10,212 bases of DNA, taken from positions 1 to 10,212 of the forward strand of contig JAFGIT010000007.1 in NCBI GenBank assembly GCA_016929465.1. Direction: 5' to 3'. Shown one piece after another: positions 1-5,934 of this stretch; positions within the stretch are counted from its first letter, which is position 1; each line of letters opens with the position of its first letter. Below the pieces are notes generated by a model. That model made no database searches. It was given only the letters and a program-made list of their open reading frames with translations, and had not been told where the DNA came from. The translations under genes were made by a program, and so were the position numbers. The DNA comes from JAFGIT01 sp016929465 [NCBI: Candidatus Coatesbacteria bacterium] (lineage in GTDB: Bacteria; B130-G9).

Positions 1-2
1 CT

Positions 3-77
3 CGCAACTACATCACCGCACTATACCACTGCCTCGGAAACCTACCTGAACCAAAACTCGTGCACAGATTCTTATGA
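3..77 (+). CDS. Possible 3' end of an unrecognised gene (partial, cut by left edge)
   Basis: Frame 3 is open from the window edge to a TGA at 75-77 and would encode the last 24 residues of a protein, beginning RNYITALYHCLGNL and ending PEPKLVHRFL. The composition looks protein-like (aromatic and charged residues mixed, Pro-Glu-Pro-Lys turn), and the stop falls 13 nt before the hairpin at 91-115, which could then end transcription from both sides. I do not recognise a family from so short a piece. The alternative is chance: frame 1 is also open here. Sequence to the left of the window would decide. Confidence 0.3.
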   Translation, partial: RNYITALYHCLGNLPEPKLVHRFL

Positions 78-84
78 GGAACCA

Positions 85-115
85 AATATGAAAGGCCCTC
101 ACGATGAGGGCCTTT
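85..115 (-). terminator. Hairpin terminator of the first exported-protein gene
   Basis: A perfect 10-bp stem (AAAGGCCCTC at 91-100, GAGGGCCTTT at 106-115) with a 5-nt loop lies about 70 nt after the stop of the 186-1409 gene. Read on the minus strand the stem is followed by TTTCATATTT, a modest U tract. It may also serve a rightward gene ending at 77, though the plus-strand side has only TTTC after the stem. The stem core GGCCCTC/GAGGGCC is the same as in the terminator of the neighbouring paralogue. Confidence 0.75.
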
Positions 116-185
116 CGAGAGAATTCGGTAACATTCCCGCTGTAGAAGCGCTAGTAAGCACGACTACGGCGAGCTTTGTGCTTCC

Positions 186-1409
186 CTACTGAAGATCGAT
201 ATCCCCATACACTTCTGCGGTTGAATATAGCATGCCTTCCTCGCTCAGGCCGCTGGCATTGAATGAGGAGTGATTGGCTCTCGAAATCGAGAAGCTCGGT
301 AGGAAGTAGCTTATCCCAGTGGAGGGGAAGAGCTGGCCCATCATGTCCGAGGGGATTGTGCCATCGCCGTCGTCCTCGAAGACACAGTTTACGCACGAGT
401 ATCTCTTCGGCATGTAGGTTGATGGATCGATCTCGAATGATGTAACGCTAACATAGACGAAACCACTTCCGGTGCCGTTCCACTCGACATTGAGGGAGCT
501 GCTTCTGCTGATCGTCGGCACCGGGGCAAGCGTCGGAGCGTAGAGCTCGACGATTGCCGGAGCCTCGACTGAACCTGAGAATGCACCGACATCAGGCCCG
601 CCATATCCCTGGAAGGTGAAGTTGGTTCCTCCGGAGTAATAGCTTGGCTCGAGCTCGTCTGTGCTATACATGATCATGTCCATGAACTCGAACTTCGTGA
701 GCTCGACCGTGCCCATCGGGCTTCCATGCATGTCTATCTTGTCGCCCGCGTCGAGATATCGAGCCGATCCCGTCTCGCCGTTGTCATCGGCATCAAAGAT
801 GCTGACCTCGCAGCCCTCCGTCTCATCTCCGAGTGCTATCGCGCCTTTCGATTCATAATACTCGAGGAAGGTTCCGGCGGCGGACACAGACGTCTCCCAT
901 TCCTCTGAATATGTGTCATAGGCTCTGACATAGCTGACGCCCAAACTTGCAGAAGAACCTTCCGGATTGCCGGCATCCACGACAGTGAAGGGAACGAAGC
1001 TAATATCGCCAATGAAGTTCACGGTTCCGGGTTCGGAGAACGCCGCGGCGAATGTGTAGTTGCCCACCAGATTGAAGGGATAGTCACCGACCGAATAAGT
1101 TGCCAGTCCACCATTGTAGTTGAAGTAGCTCGGGAGAGTGAGATTACTGAAGAGCGGAACGAAATTGGTATTCCAATTCGGCACTTCCAGAATCCCGCCG
1201 CCCGGAGGCAAGACGGCGAAGTGGACGTCCACATTGATGTCGGGTCCAACGTTGATTGCCATGACCGATACATCAATCGAATCCTCACCGAGCACATAGG
1301 TAGTGCCATCGAGCATCAAGTTGATAATCGGCGCCTGTGCATGAGCGAGCCCGGCAACCATGCAGATGGCAAAGGCACAAGTGCACAACATCGAGAATTT
1401 TCTGCGCAT
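186..1409 (-). CDS. Exported protein of unknown function, paralogue of the next gene
   Basis: 407 residues. Residues 1-25 form a Sec signal peptide: basic MRRK start, hydrophobic core, and AHA-Q as the likely cleavage site, so the mature protein is periplasmic or secreted. I see no lipobox, membrane anchor or sorting tail. Three regions can be drawn. Residues about 26-145 look like an Ig-like beta domain with INVDVHFAVLPPGGGILEVP and later FAAAFSEPGTVNFIGDISF, a pattern of extracellular beta-sandwiches. A middle region (about 150-285) carries YLDAGDKIDMHGSPMGTVEL and FQGYGGPDVGAF. A C-terminal domain (about 290-407) has VEWNGTGSGFVYVSV, a Cys-Val-Asn-Cys pair and DDGDGTIP. All three regions align without large gaps to the 1644-2888 protein. 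The start is supported by AAAGGAG at 1416-1422, six nt upstream. Function is not recognised; a structural, adhesive or binding role is only inferred from export and the beta-rich look. Confidence 0.85.
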   Translation of the reverse strand: MRRKFSMLCTCAFAICMVAGLAHAQAPIINLMLDGTTYVLGEDSIDVSVMAINVGPDINVDVHFAVLPPGGGILEVPNWNTNFVPLFSNLTLPSYFNYNGGLATYSVGDYPFNLVGNYTFAAAFSEPGTVNFIGDISFVPFTVVDAGNPEGSSASLGVSYVRAYDTYSEEWETSVSAAGTFLEYYESKGAIALGDETEGCEVSIFDADDNGETGSARYLDAGDKIDMHGSPMGTVELTKFEFMDMIMYSTDELEPSYYSGGTNFTFQGYGGPDVGAFSGSVEAPAIVELYAPTLAPVPTISRSSSLNVEWNGTGSGFVYVSVTSFEIDPSTYMPKRYSCVNCVFEDDGDGTIPSDMMGQLFPSTGISYFLPSFSISRANHSSFNASGLSEEGMLYSTAEVYGDIDLQ

Positions 1410-1478
1410 GTTCTTCTCCTTTCTCGTGGATTTGATACGCAGCTAAAAGAGGAAACTGAGACAATTCATAGTGCATTA

Positions 1479-1507
1479 ATCCTCTCAATGAACTCATACC
1501 GTGTCAA
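1479..1507 (-). promoter_or_regulatory. Candidate promoter of the first exported-protein gene
   Basis: A perfect -35 box TTGACA (minus strand, 1502-1507) is followed after 17 nt by GAGGAT (1479-1484). The second box matches the -10 consensus only at the two most conserved positions (A at 2, T at 6) and at position 5, so the -10 assignment is weak. The leader to the ATG at 1409 would be about 60 nt. The rest of 1410-1643 holds no gene I can support. Confidence 0.4.
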
Positions 1508-1576
1508 TATGTATCTGGGCTGCAAGAGGGCCAGCTCTCTCGCACCGAATTCCCTTCTGCTGTCTATAGCTGAAAC

Positions 1577-1609
1577 GGAAAAAGGAGAAAGGCCCTCGTG
1601 CAGAGGGCC
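1577..1609 (-). terminator. Intrinsic terminator of the second exported-protein gene
   Basis: On the minus strand a 7-bp GC-rich stem (GGCCCTC, loop TGCAC, GAGGGCC; forward 1591-1609) is followed directly by TTTCTCCTTTTTCC, a convincing U-rich tail. It begins 35 nt after the stop codon at 1644. The 7-bp stem is identical to the core of the stem at 91-115, each with a 5-nt loop. Confidence 0.85.
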
Positions 1610-1643
1610 CATCTCATCAAGACTATTGGCACCAATCGTAAAA

Positions 1644-2888
1644 TTAGTCTAAAGCAACATCCCTCGTGATTCCCGCCAGGGCGACAGCATAGCCATGCTG
1701 CAGACCTGTCGCGGTATATTCGGTGATGTTCATGCGATATATGCCTATCTCGGGTGGATCGAGGTTGCCAAGGGGATTGCTCTGATCGGGCAATTGGCTC
1801 AGAACGGACGCAGGGACAACCGCATCGCCATCGTCCGCAAATCTGCAATAGCAAGTGTAATAGCCCGCGGACATGGTCCAGAAGTCCAGGGACGCATAGC
1901 CGATTGAGAATTGGATGTAGCCGCTGCCAGTGCCATTCCAAGTCAAGTGCAGATCGCTACCGCGGTCGATTGTTGGCTTGCTGCTAATATCAGGTGTATA
2001 GACCTCGAGCACCTCAGGGGCCACAACCGAGACATCGAACGCGCCCACATCTGGGCCGCCATACCCGACAAACCGATAGGTCTCGCCCACGACATAGTCT
2101 GACTCATTTAGCTCTGGGCCGAGGCCTGGGCCATACTCGATGGTGGTTACTATTCCGCCGTAATCGTCGCCGTACTCTTTGTCCATCCGAAGCGTGCCAT
2201 TGGGGCTGCCATACATATCGATGTAATCACCTGCTTCGAGGAAAGTAGGAATCTCATCATTAAGTGGCTCAAAGACGGAATACTCACAAGTGTCGAGAGG
2301 CAGTGCGAAATAATCGACGAAGTAGTCGGGCCGTTCGGAATACTTCACGAAGGACGCGCCTGCAGATATGTCGGTCTCCCACTCGAGATCGTCATCGTAA
2401 TCATACCAGTGGTCCCACATAATCTCGCATCCGCCGGCTGTCCAGCCATCAACCGCCCCCTCCTGAACCTCGAAGGGTGTGAACGATATGTCACCCACGA
2501 AATTCAGCGTACCGGGCTCAGTGAATGCCGCGGCAAACTGGTAATATCCAATTGTCTCGAATGGGTAGCCGGAGACTGCGTACTGCGCGATCTCCGCCTT
2601 CGGGAAGTCGAAACCGGTCGGCAGCGGTATGTTCGCAAGTAGCGGCCGGAATTCTGAATTCCAGTCCGGTATCTCCAATATACTTCCGCCTGGCGTCAAG
2701 ACAGCTACATGAACATCGACGTTCATGTCCGTGCCGGAGTTGAAGCCGGATACGGACAAATGAAGCGTGCTCTCGCCCTGGACATAAACCGTCTCATCGG
2801 TATAGACCGTAATGCCATAGTCCTGCGCGAACAGCGGCACGGCGGCAACCAACATGATGACGGCAAAAACAAAAGAGCCTCTGTGCAT
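1644..2888 (-). CDS. Exported protein of unknown function, paralogue of the previous gene
   Basis: 414 residues from the ATG at 2888. That start is preferred over upstream in-frame ATGs (to 2945) because AAAGGAGG lies five nt before it (2894-2901) and because translation then begins with a clean signal peptide, MHRGSFVFAVIMLVAAVPLFA, cleaved before QD. The mature protein has the same three-part plan as the 186-1409 product: NVDVHVAVLTPGGSILEIP and FAAAFTEPGTLNFVGDISF in the N-terminal beta region, FLEAGDYIDMYGSPNGTL and FVGYGGPDVGAF in the middle, and LTWNGTGSGYIQFSI, a Cys-Tyr-Cys pair and DDGDAVVP at the C-terminal end. The two proteins diverge most in the acidic middle insert (Asp/Tyr-rich around residues 175-195). 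No catalytic motif is visible and no family is recognised. Own promoter and terminator suggest a monocistronic unit. Confidence 0.87.
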   Translation of the reverse strand: MHRGSFVFAVIMLVAAVPLFAQDYGITVYTDETVYVQGESTLHLSVSGFNSGTDMNVDVHVAVLTPGGSILEIPDWNSEFRPLLANIPLPTGFDFPKAEIAQYAVSGYPFETIGYYQFAAAFTEPGTLNFVGDISFTPFEVQEGAVDGWTAGGCEIMWDHWYDYDDDLEWETDISAGASFVKYSERPDYFVDYFALPLDTCEYSVFEPLNDEIPTFLEAGDYIDMYGSPNGTLRMDKEYGDDYGGIVTTIEYGPGLGPELNESDYVVGETYRFVGYGGPDVGAFDVSVVAPEVLEVYTPDISSKPTIDRGSDLHLTWNGTGSGYIQFSIGYASLDFWTMSAGYYTCYCRFADDGDAVVPASVLSQLPDQSNPLGNLDPPEIGIYRMNITEYTATGLQHGYAVALAGITRDVALD

Positions 2889-2957
2889 TTTTGCCTCCTT
2901 TCTTAAGGCCTGTTGTATGCACTCCATACAATACAACATCCACAATATCTAGAATTT

Positions 2958-2986
2958 ACTATGGATTCGCGGTGGGTGGTTGTCAA
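2958..2986 (-). promoter_or_regulatory. Promoter of the second exported-protein gene
   Basis: A perfect -35 TTGACA (2981-2986, minus strand) and CATAGT (2958-2963, four of six matches including A2 and T6) are separated by exactly 17 nt. The leader to the ATG at 2888 would be about 63 nt and contains the AAAGGAGG site. It lies in the gap after fmt (stop at 3073), so this gene need not depend on the fmt operon. Confidence 0.6.
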
Positions 2987-3072
2987 GATTCGAATGCGGC
3001 AAGCTGCAGTCATCTTCTCTATATGGCAGTTCTCAAAGCCCAGCAGGCGGCCTATGGCATCAAAGACCGGGA

Positions 3073-4053
3073 TCACTCGACGACCTTCGAGAGCTGCTGC
3101 CCGACTTTGACTGCATTGCCTGCGAGGAACTCCTTTGCAGACATCTGTCTCTTACCGGGAGGTTGAATGAGCTCTATGGAGACTGCTCCCGGATTGGTCT
3201 TGACAACGAGCCCTTCCCTGGCAGAGGCAGCTATCACCGTCCCCGGCGGCGTATCCCCGAATTCCTCCGGACACTCGGCTTCGGCAAGCCTGGCTATCTT
3301 GAGTATCCTGCCCTTATAGTAAGCGTATGTTCCAGGCCAGGGAATGAGGCCGCGGACATAATTCACAAGCGTTCTCGGGTCCTTCGACCATTCTATCAGC
3401 CCGTCAGTCTTGGTGAGCTTCGGGGCGTATGTCGCCTTTTCATGCTCCTGCTTGGTGGGCTTCAGAGTCCCCTCTTCGAGAGCTATCAAGGTCTTCAGAA
3501 GAAGTGCCGCTCCTACTTCGGAGAGCCTGTTATATAGGTCCAACGCGGTGTCATCGTCGCCGATAGGGACTTTTTCCTGCAGCAATATGTCCCCGGTATC
3601 CATCCCCTTGTCCATCAGCATCGTGGTGACACCAGTCTCCCTGTCCCCTCGAATGATGGGCCAGTTTATCGGACTTGGGCCACGGTATTTCGGCAAGAGC
3701 GACGGATGCACGTTGACGCAGGCTATTTTGGGGATGTTGAGCACCGTTTCCTTCAAGAGCTGCCCGAAGGCAACCGTGACAATGAAGTCCGGCTCGAATG
3801 CGGTCAGCACCTCGCGCGGCTCCTGTCGAGAGACTCTCTCGGGGCAGAACACATCCAGCCCGAATTCGTGTGCGAGAGCCTTGCATGGGCACGGCGTGAG
3901 CTTCAGTCCTCGCCCGGATGGCTGGTCAGGTTGTGTGACGCACATCATGTCGAATCTTCTCGATTCGAAGAGAAGTTTCAGAGAAGGCATAGCAAACTCC
4001 GGCGTCCCCATGAATATTAGACGAGTCTTTTTTGTGGGGTCCGCAGTCAACAA
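3073..4053 (-). CDS. fmt: Methionyl-tRNA formyltransferase
   Basis: Formylates the amino group of initiator Met-tRNA using 10-formyltetrahydrofolate, giving fMet-tRNA for translation initiation in the cytoplasm. The 326-residue length is usual for the family. The N-terminal formyltransferase fold opens with RLIFMGTPEFAMPSL (residues 11-25). The catalytic set is intact: Asn114 and His116 in NVHPSLLPKYRG, and Asp152 in MDKGMDTGDIL. The C-terminal tRNA-binding domain (about 210-310) includes NYVRGLIPWPGTYAYYKGRI. The start is unusual: the only in-frame codons upstream of the conserved RLIFMGTPEF are TTG at 4053 and TTG at 4050, since the next ATG (4011) would cut into the first beta strand. A GGAG lies 12 nt before 4053. 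The gene begins 22 nt after the def stop, giving the classic def-fmt pair. Confidence 0.97.
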   Translation of the reverse strand: MLTADPTKKTRLIFMGTPEFAMPSLKLLFESRRFDMMCVTQPDQPSGRGLKLTPCPCKALAHEFGLDVFCPERVSRQEPREVLTAFEPDFIVTVAFGQLLKETVLNIPKIACVNVHPSLLPKYRGPSPINWPIIRGDRETGVTTMLMDKGMDTGDILLQEKVPIGDDDTALDLYNRLSEVGAALLLKTLIALEEGTLKPTKQEHEKATYAPKLTKTDGLIEWSKDPRTLVNYVRGLIPWPGTYAYYKGRILKIARLAEAECPEEFGDTPPGTVIAASAREGLVVKTNPGAVSIELIQPPGKRQMSAKEFLAGNAVKVGQQLSKVVE

Positions 4054-4075
4054 TGTGGGAAAGGTCTCCGGCTTG

Positions 4076-4594
4076 TTACAGAAGATTTCTCTTCCTCGAG
4101 AGCATCTGCTGATACTTGCGCTCGAAAATGTCTCTTTGAAGGGGATTTAGGAAGTCGATCAGAAGGCGGCCATTCAAGTGGTCGAGTTCATGTTGAAAGG
4201 CGCGCGCTGCGAGGCCCTCCGCCTCAATCTCGACAGATTTGCCGTCCATAGTCATTCCAATTGCCCGAATCAGCCTGGCCCTGCTAACATCGGTCACGAA
4301 TTCAGGAATGCTAAGGCAGCCCTCTTCGGCCGTTTCCTCCTCCTCCATCTCGAGTATCTCGGGATTAATCACGACCAGCCGTTGCCTGGGGTCCCTTCCG
4401 GCGCTCGGATCGAGCACGATCAGCCTGACCGAAGCACCTACCTGCGGGGCAGCCAGGCCCACGCCATTTCCAGCATACATCGCTGCCTGCATATCCTCAG
4501 CAAGTGCTATTATGCTGCTGCTTATCGAGGTAATCGACTCCGCATCCTTCTGGAGAACCGGATCACCGTAAATAACTATTCGTCTTCTTGGCAT
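4076..4594 (-). CDS. def: Peptide deformylase
   Basis: Removes the formyl group from the N-terminal methionine of nascent proteins as they leave the ribosome. It is a metalloenzyme of about 170 residues, and this product is 172. All three family motifs are present: GVGLAAPQ (residues 44-51), EGCLS (91-95, Cys93 being a metal ligand) and QHELDHLNG (134-142, His135 and His139 metal ligands, Glu136 the catalytic base). The start ATG lies three nt after the TAA of the upstream small ORF and has no clear SD of its own, so translation is probably coupled to that ORF. It is followed by fmt, the enzyme that adds the group Def removes. Confidence 0.98.
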   Translation of the reverse strand: MPRRRIVIYGDPVLQKDAESITSISSSIIALAEDMQAAMYAGNGVGLAAPQVGASVRLIVLDPSAGRDPRQRLVVINPEILEMEEEETAEEGCLSIPEFVTDVSRARLIRAIGMTMDGKSVEIEAEGLAARAFQHELDHLNGRLLIDFLNPLQRDIFERKYQQMLSRKRNLL

Positions 4595-4597
4595 ATC

Positions 4598-4879
4598 TTA
4601 ACCGCTCATGCTAGATGGGGACGGAGCATGGCCTTCAAAGAAGAGCCCTATCTCGAATTCACACGGGACATTCTGCTTAGTGGGTTCCTCTTCGAGCGTC
4701 CGGACGCCGACCGACCGGATTTCCCAGATACGATAATCCTCTCCCTCGAGGACACGAATGAAGGCATGGCCGTGGTTGATCGCTGCATCAAGAACATCCG
4801 AGAGGTCATCTTTCTGGTTGACCTCCATATCTCTGCACGCCTTCACGCCGCGCTCGTCGCCGCTAATCCGCGTATCCAT
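4598..4879 (-). CDS. Small hypothetical protein between tRNA-Lys and def
   Basis: 93 residues with no signal peptide or membrane segment, so it should be cytoplasmic. The central part (about 18-83) alternates polar and hydrophobic residues as in a small alpha/beta fold: an acidic helix-like DLSDVLDAAINHGHAFI, then strands with YRIWEIRSVGV and CEFEIGLFF. The tail is Ser/Pro-rich. I recognise no family. Evidence that it is real: GGAG seven nt before the ATG (4887-4890), a stop only three nt before def, and placement in a clear operon. ATG at residue 18 is an alternative start. Its tight coupling to def suggests a link to translation, which is inference only. Confidence 0.7.
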   Translation of the reverse strand: MDTRISGDERGVKACRDMEVNQKDDLSDVLDAAINHGHAFIRVLEGEDYRIWEIRSVGVRTLEEEPTKQNVPCEFEIGLFFEGHAPSPSSMSG

Positions 4880-4889
4880 GCCGATACTC

Positions 4890-4905
4890 CGGGAGGAAGC
4901 TCCCG
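4890..4905 (-). promoter_or_regulatory. Hairpin abutting the ribosome binding site of the 93-residue ORF
   Basis: A perfect 6-bp GC-rich stem with a 4-nt loop (minus strand CGGGAG-CTTC-CTCCCG) sits between tRNA-Lys and the small ORF. Its last base is the first base of the GGAG ribosome binding site. No U tract follows, so it is not an intrinsic terminator. It could be a processing stop protecting the 5' end after tRNA release, or a modulator of initiation; neither can be shown from sequence. Confidence 0.4.
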
Positions 4906-4927
4906 CCCTTTCGCGAAAAATAAGTCA

Positions 4928-5001
4928 TGGGCCATGAAGGAATCGAACCTTCGACCTTCTGATTAAGAGTCAGCTGCTCTACCTAGCTGAGCTAATGGCC
5001 C
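4928..5001 (-). tRNA. tRNA-Lys (anticodon CTT)
   Basis: 74 nt on the minus strand fold as a complete cloverleaf: 7-bp acceptor stem GGGCCAT/ATGGCCC with discriminator A, D stem GCTC/GAGC, anticodon loop CTCTTAA with anticodon CTT at 4965-4967 (reads AAG), variable region AGGTC, T stem GAAGG/CCTTC with loop TTCGATT. The outermost anticodon-stem pair is a G-A mismatch. The 3' CCA is not encoded (TGA follows the discriminator), so CCA must be added by nucleotidyltransferase. It lies 48 nt before the 93-residue ORF in the same direction and behind its own TTGACA promoter, so it probably starts the operon that continues into def and fmt. Confidence 0.96.
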
Positions 5002-5009
5002 GTGGAAAA

Positions 5010-5037
5010 CCTATATGCTCCACCCCCTATATGTCAA
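5010..5037 (-). promoter_or_regulatory. Promoter for tRNA-Lys and probably the downstream def-fmt unit
   Basis: Minus-strand TTGACA (5032-5037) and TATAGG (5010-5015, four of six) are 16 nt apart. Transcription would begin a few bases before the mature tRNA 5' end at 5001. The spacer contains a GGGGG run. No other convincing promoter is visible between the tRNA and def. Confidence 0.6.
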
Positions 5038-5105
5038 GTTTTGAAGTGAAGAAATTTGCATGGCATGCAAGCGTTATTCGCTCAATCGCTTATCGGAAGG
5101 GGCTT

Positions 5106-5134
5106 TTGTGAACAGCTATTGTCGAGTAAATACT
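5106..5134 (+). promoter_or_regulatory. Promoter of the rsmI-tgt-methyltransferase operon
   Basis: TTGTGA (5106-5111) and AATACT (5129-5134) each match four of six consensus bases and are exactly 17 nt apart. The leader to the GTG at 5188 would be about 47 nt. It is divergent from the tRNA-Lys promoter about 70 nt away. An upstream in-frame ATG at 5056 would place this promoter inside the coding region, another reason to reject that start. Confidence 0.45.
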
Positions 5135-5187
5135 TTCCTAGTAGTGTGAACGCATTTGACCAACCATTGGGAATTAAGAGGACAAGT

Positions 5188-5934
5188 GTGAGTAATACGG
5201 CCGATAAAGGCACTCTCTATGTCGTCGCAACGCCGATAGGCAACCTTGCAGATATCAGCGAGAGGGCGCTTCAGGTGCTCTCTGAGGTCGGAGCGCTCGC
5301 CTGTGAGAATACGAATCACACCACCCGAATATTCCATCGGCACGGCCTCAAAAAGCCGAAAACGACCTTCTCATGCAATGAGCACAACGAGGCCCGGGTT
5401 GTGCCCCGAATACTTGGCCTGTTGAACGCTGGAATATCCGTCGCACTGTGCTCGAATGCCGGCGCTCCCGGTGTGAGCGACCCTGGATACAAGGTAATCT
5501 CAGCCGTCCACGAAAGTGGGGGGAAGGTTACTATGATACCGGGACCGAGCGCCGCGATCGCCGCCCTGGTAAGCTCTGGCCTTCCGCTGACCTCATTCAC
5601 CTTCAAGGGATTTCCGCCCCGCAAACAGGGACGAAGGAGGAAATACCTGGAGCTCGATGCGGAGTTGCCGCATACGCTGGTCTTCTTTGAATCACCTCTC
5701 AGAGTCTCTCGGTTCCTGGCTGAGGCGTTGGAGGTTTATGGGGACCGGGACGCCGCGGTCTGCATCGAATTGACCAAGCTATTCGAGGAGGTACATCGTG
5801 GTACCCTCAACGGCCTCGCATCGGAATTCGAGAACAAAGCCATCAAGGGGGAAGTGACTGTCGTCATCGCCGGCGACAAGCGAAAAGGCAATCGTGAGCA
5901 GATTGACAGAGACGATGGGCCTGAAGACTCGTAG
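5188..5934 (+). CDS. rsmI: 16S rRNA (cytidine1402-2'-O)-methyltransferase
   Basis: Methylates the 2'-O of C1402 in the decoding region of 16S rRNA with S-adenosylmethionine; a tetrapyrrole-methylase-fold enzyme. The chosen start is GTG with AAGAGGA five nt upstream (5176-5182). The frame is open to an ATG at 5056, but residues before the GTG look non-coding and the conserved protein starts at LYVVATPIGNLADIS (residues 10-24). Other hallmarks are CNEHNEAR (63-70), GAPGVSDPGY (92-101), PGPSAAIAAL (118-127) and the GFPPRKQGRRR loop. At 248 residues it ends soon after GEVTVVIAG, so it lacks the roughly 50-residue C-terminal extension of the E. coli enzyme and has a short acidic tail instead. Two usual motif aspartates are Asn here: ENTN for EDTR (40-43) and SNAGAP for SDAGTP (89-94). 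tgt starts inside its 3' end. Confidence 0.93.
   Translation: MSNTADKGTLYVVATPIGNLADISERALQVLSEVGALACENTNHTTRIFHRHGLKKPKTTFSCNEHNEARVVPRILGLLNAGISVALCSNAGAPGVSDPGYKVISAVHESGGKVTMIPGPSAAIAALVSSGLPLTSFTFKGFPPRKQGRRRKYLELDAELPHTLVFFESPLRVSRFLAEALEVYGDRDAAVCIELTKLFEEVHRGTLNGLASEFENKAIKGEVTVVIAGDKRKGNREQIDRDDGPEDS

Noticed and set aside
1-192. Frame 1 plus-strand open reading from the left edge to 192
   Set aside because: It reads straight through the perfect 10-bp terminator hairpin and into the end of the opposite gene; the frame 3 stop at 77 just before the hairpin is the better, though still weak, candidate.
3410-4150. 246-codon plus-strand open frame opposite fmt
   Set aside because: Serine- and arginine-rich translation typical of antisense frames; fmt on the other strand has all its active-site residues.
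4910-4917. Palindrome TTCGCGAA after tRNA-Lys
   Set aside because: Eight bases only, single copy, and the adjacent T run follows no stable stem that would make a terminator.
4178-4966. 262-codon plus-strand open frame across def, the small ORF and tRNA-Lys
   Set aside because: It lies opposite genes with clear catalytic motifs and runs into a tRNA; no SD, no domain-like sequence. It is an antisense shadow of skewed codon use.
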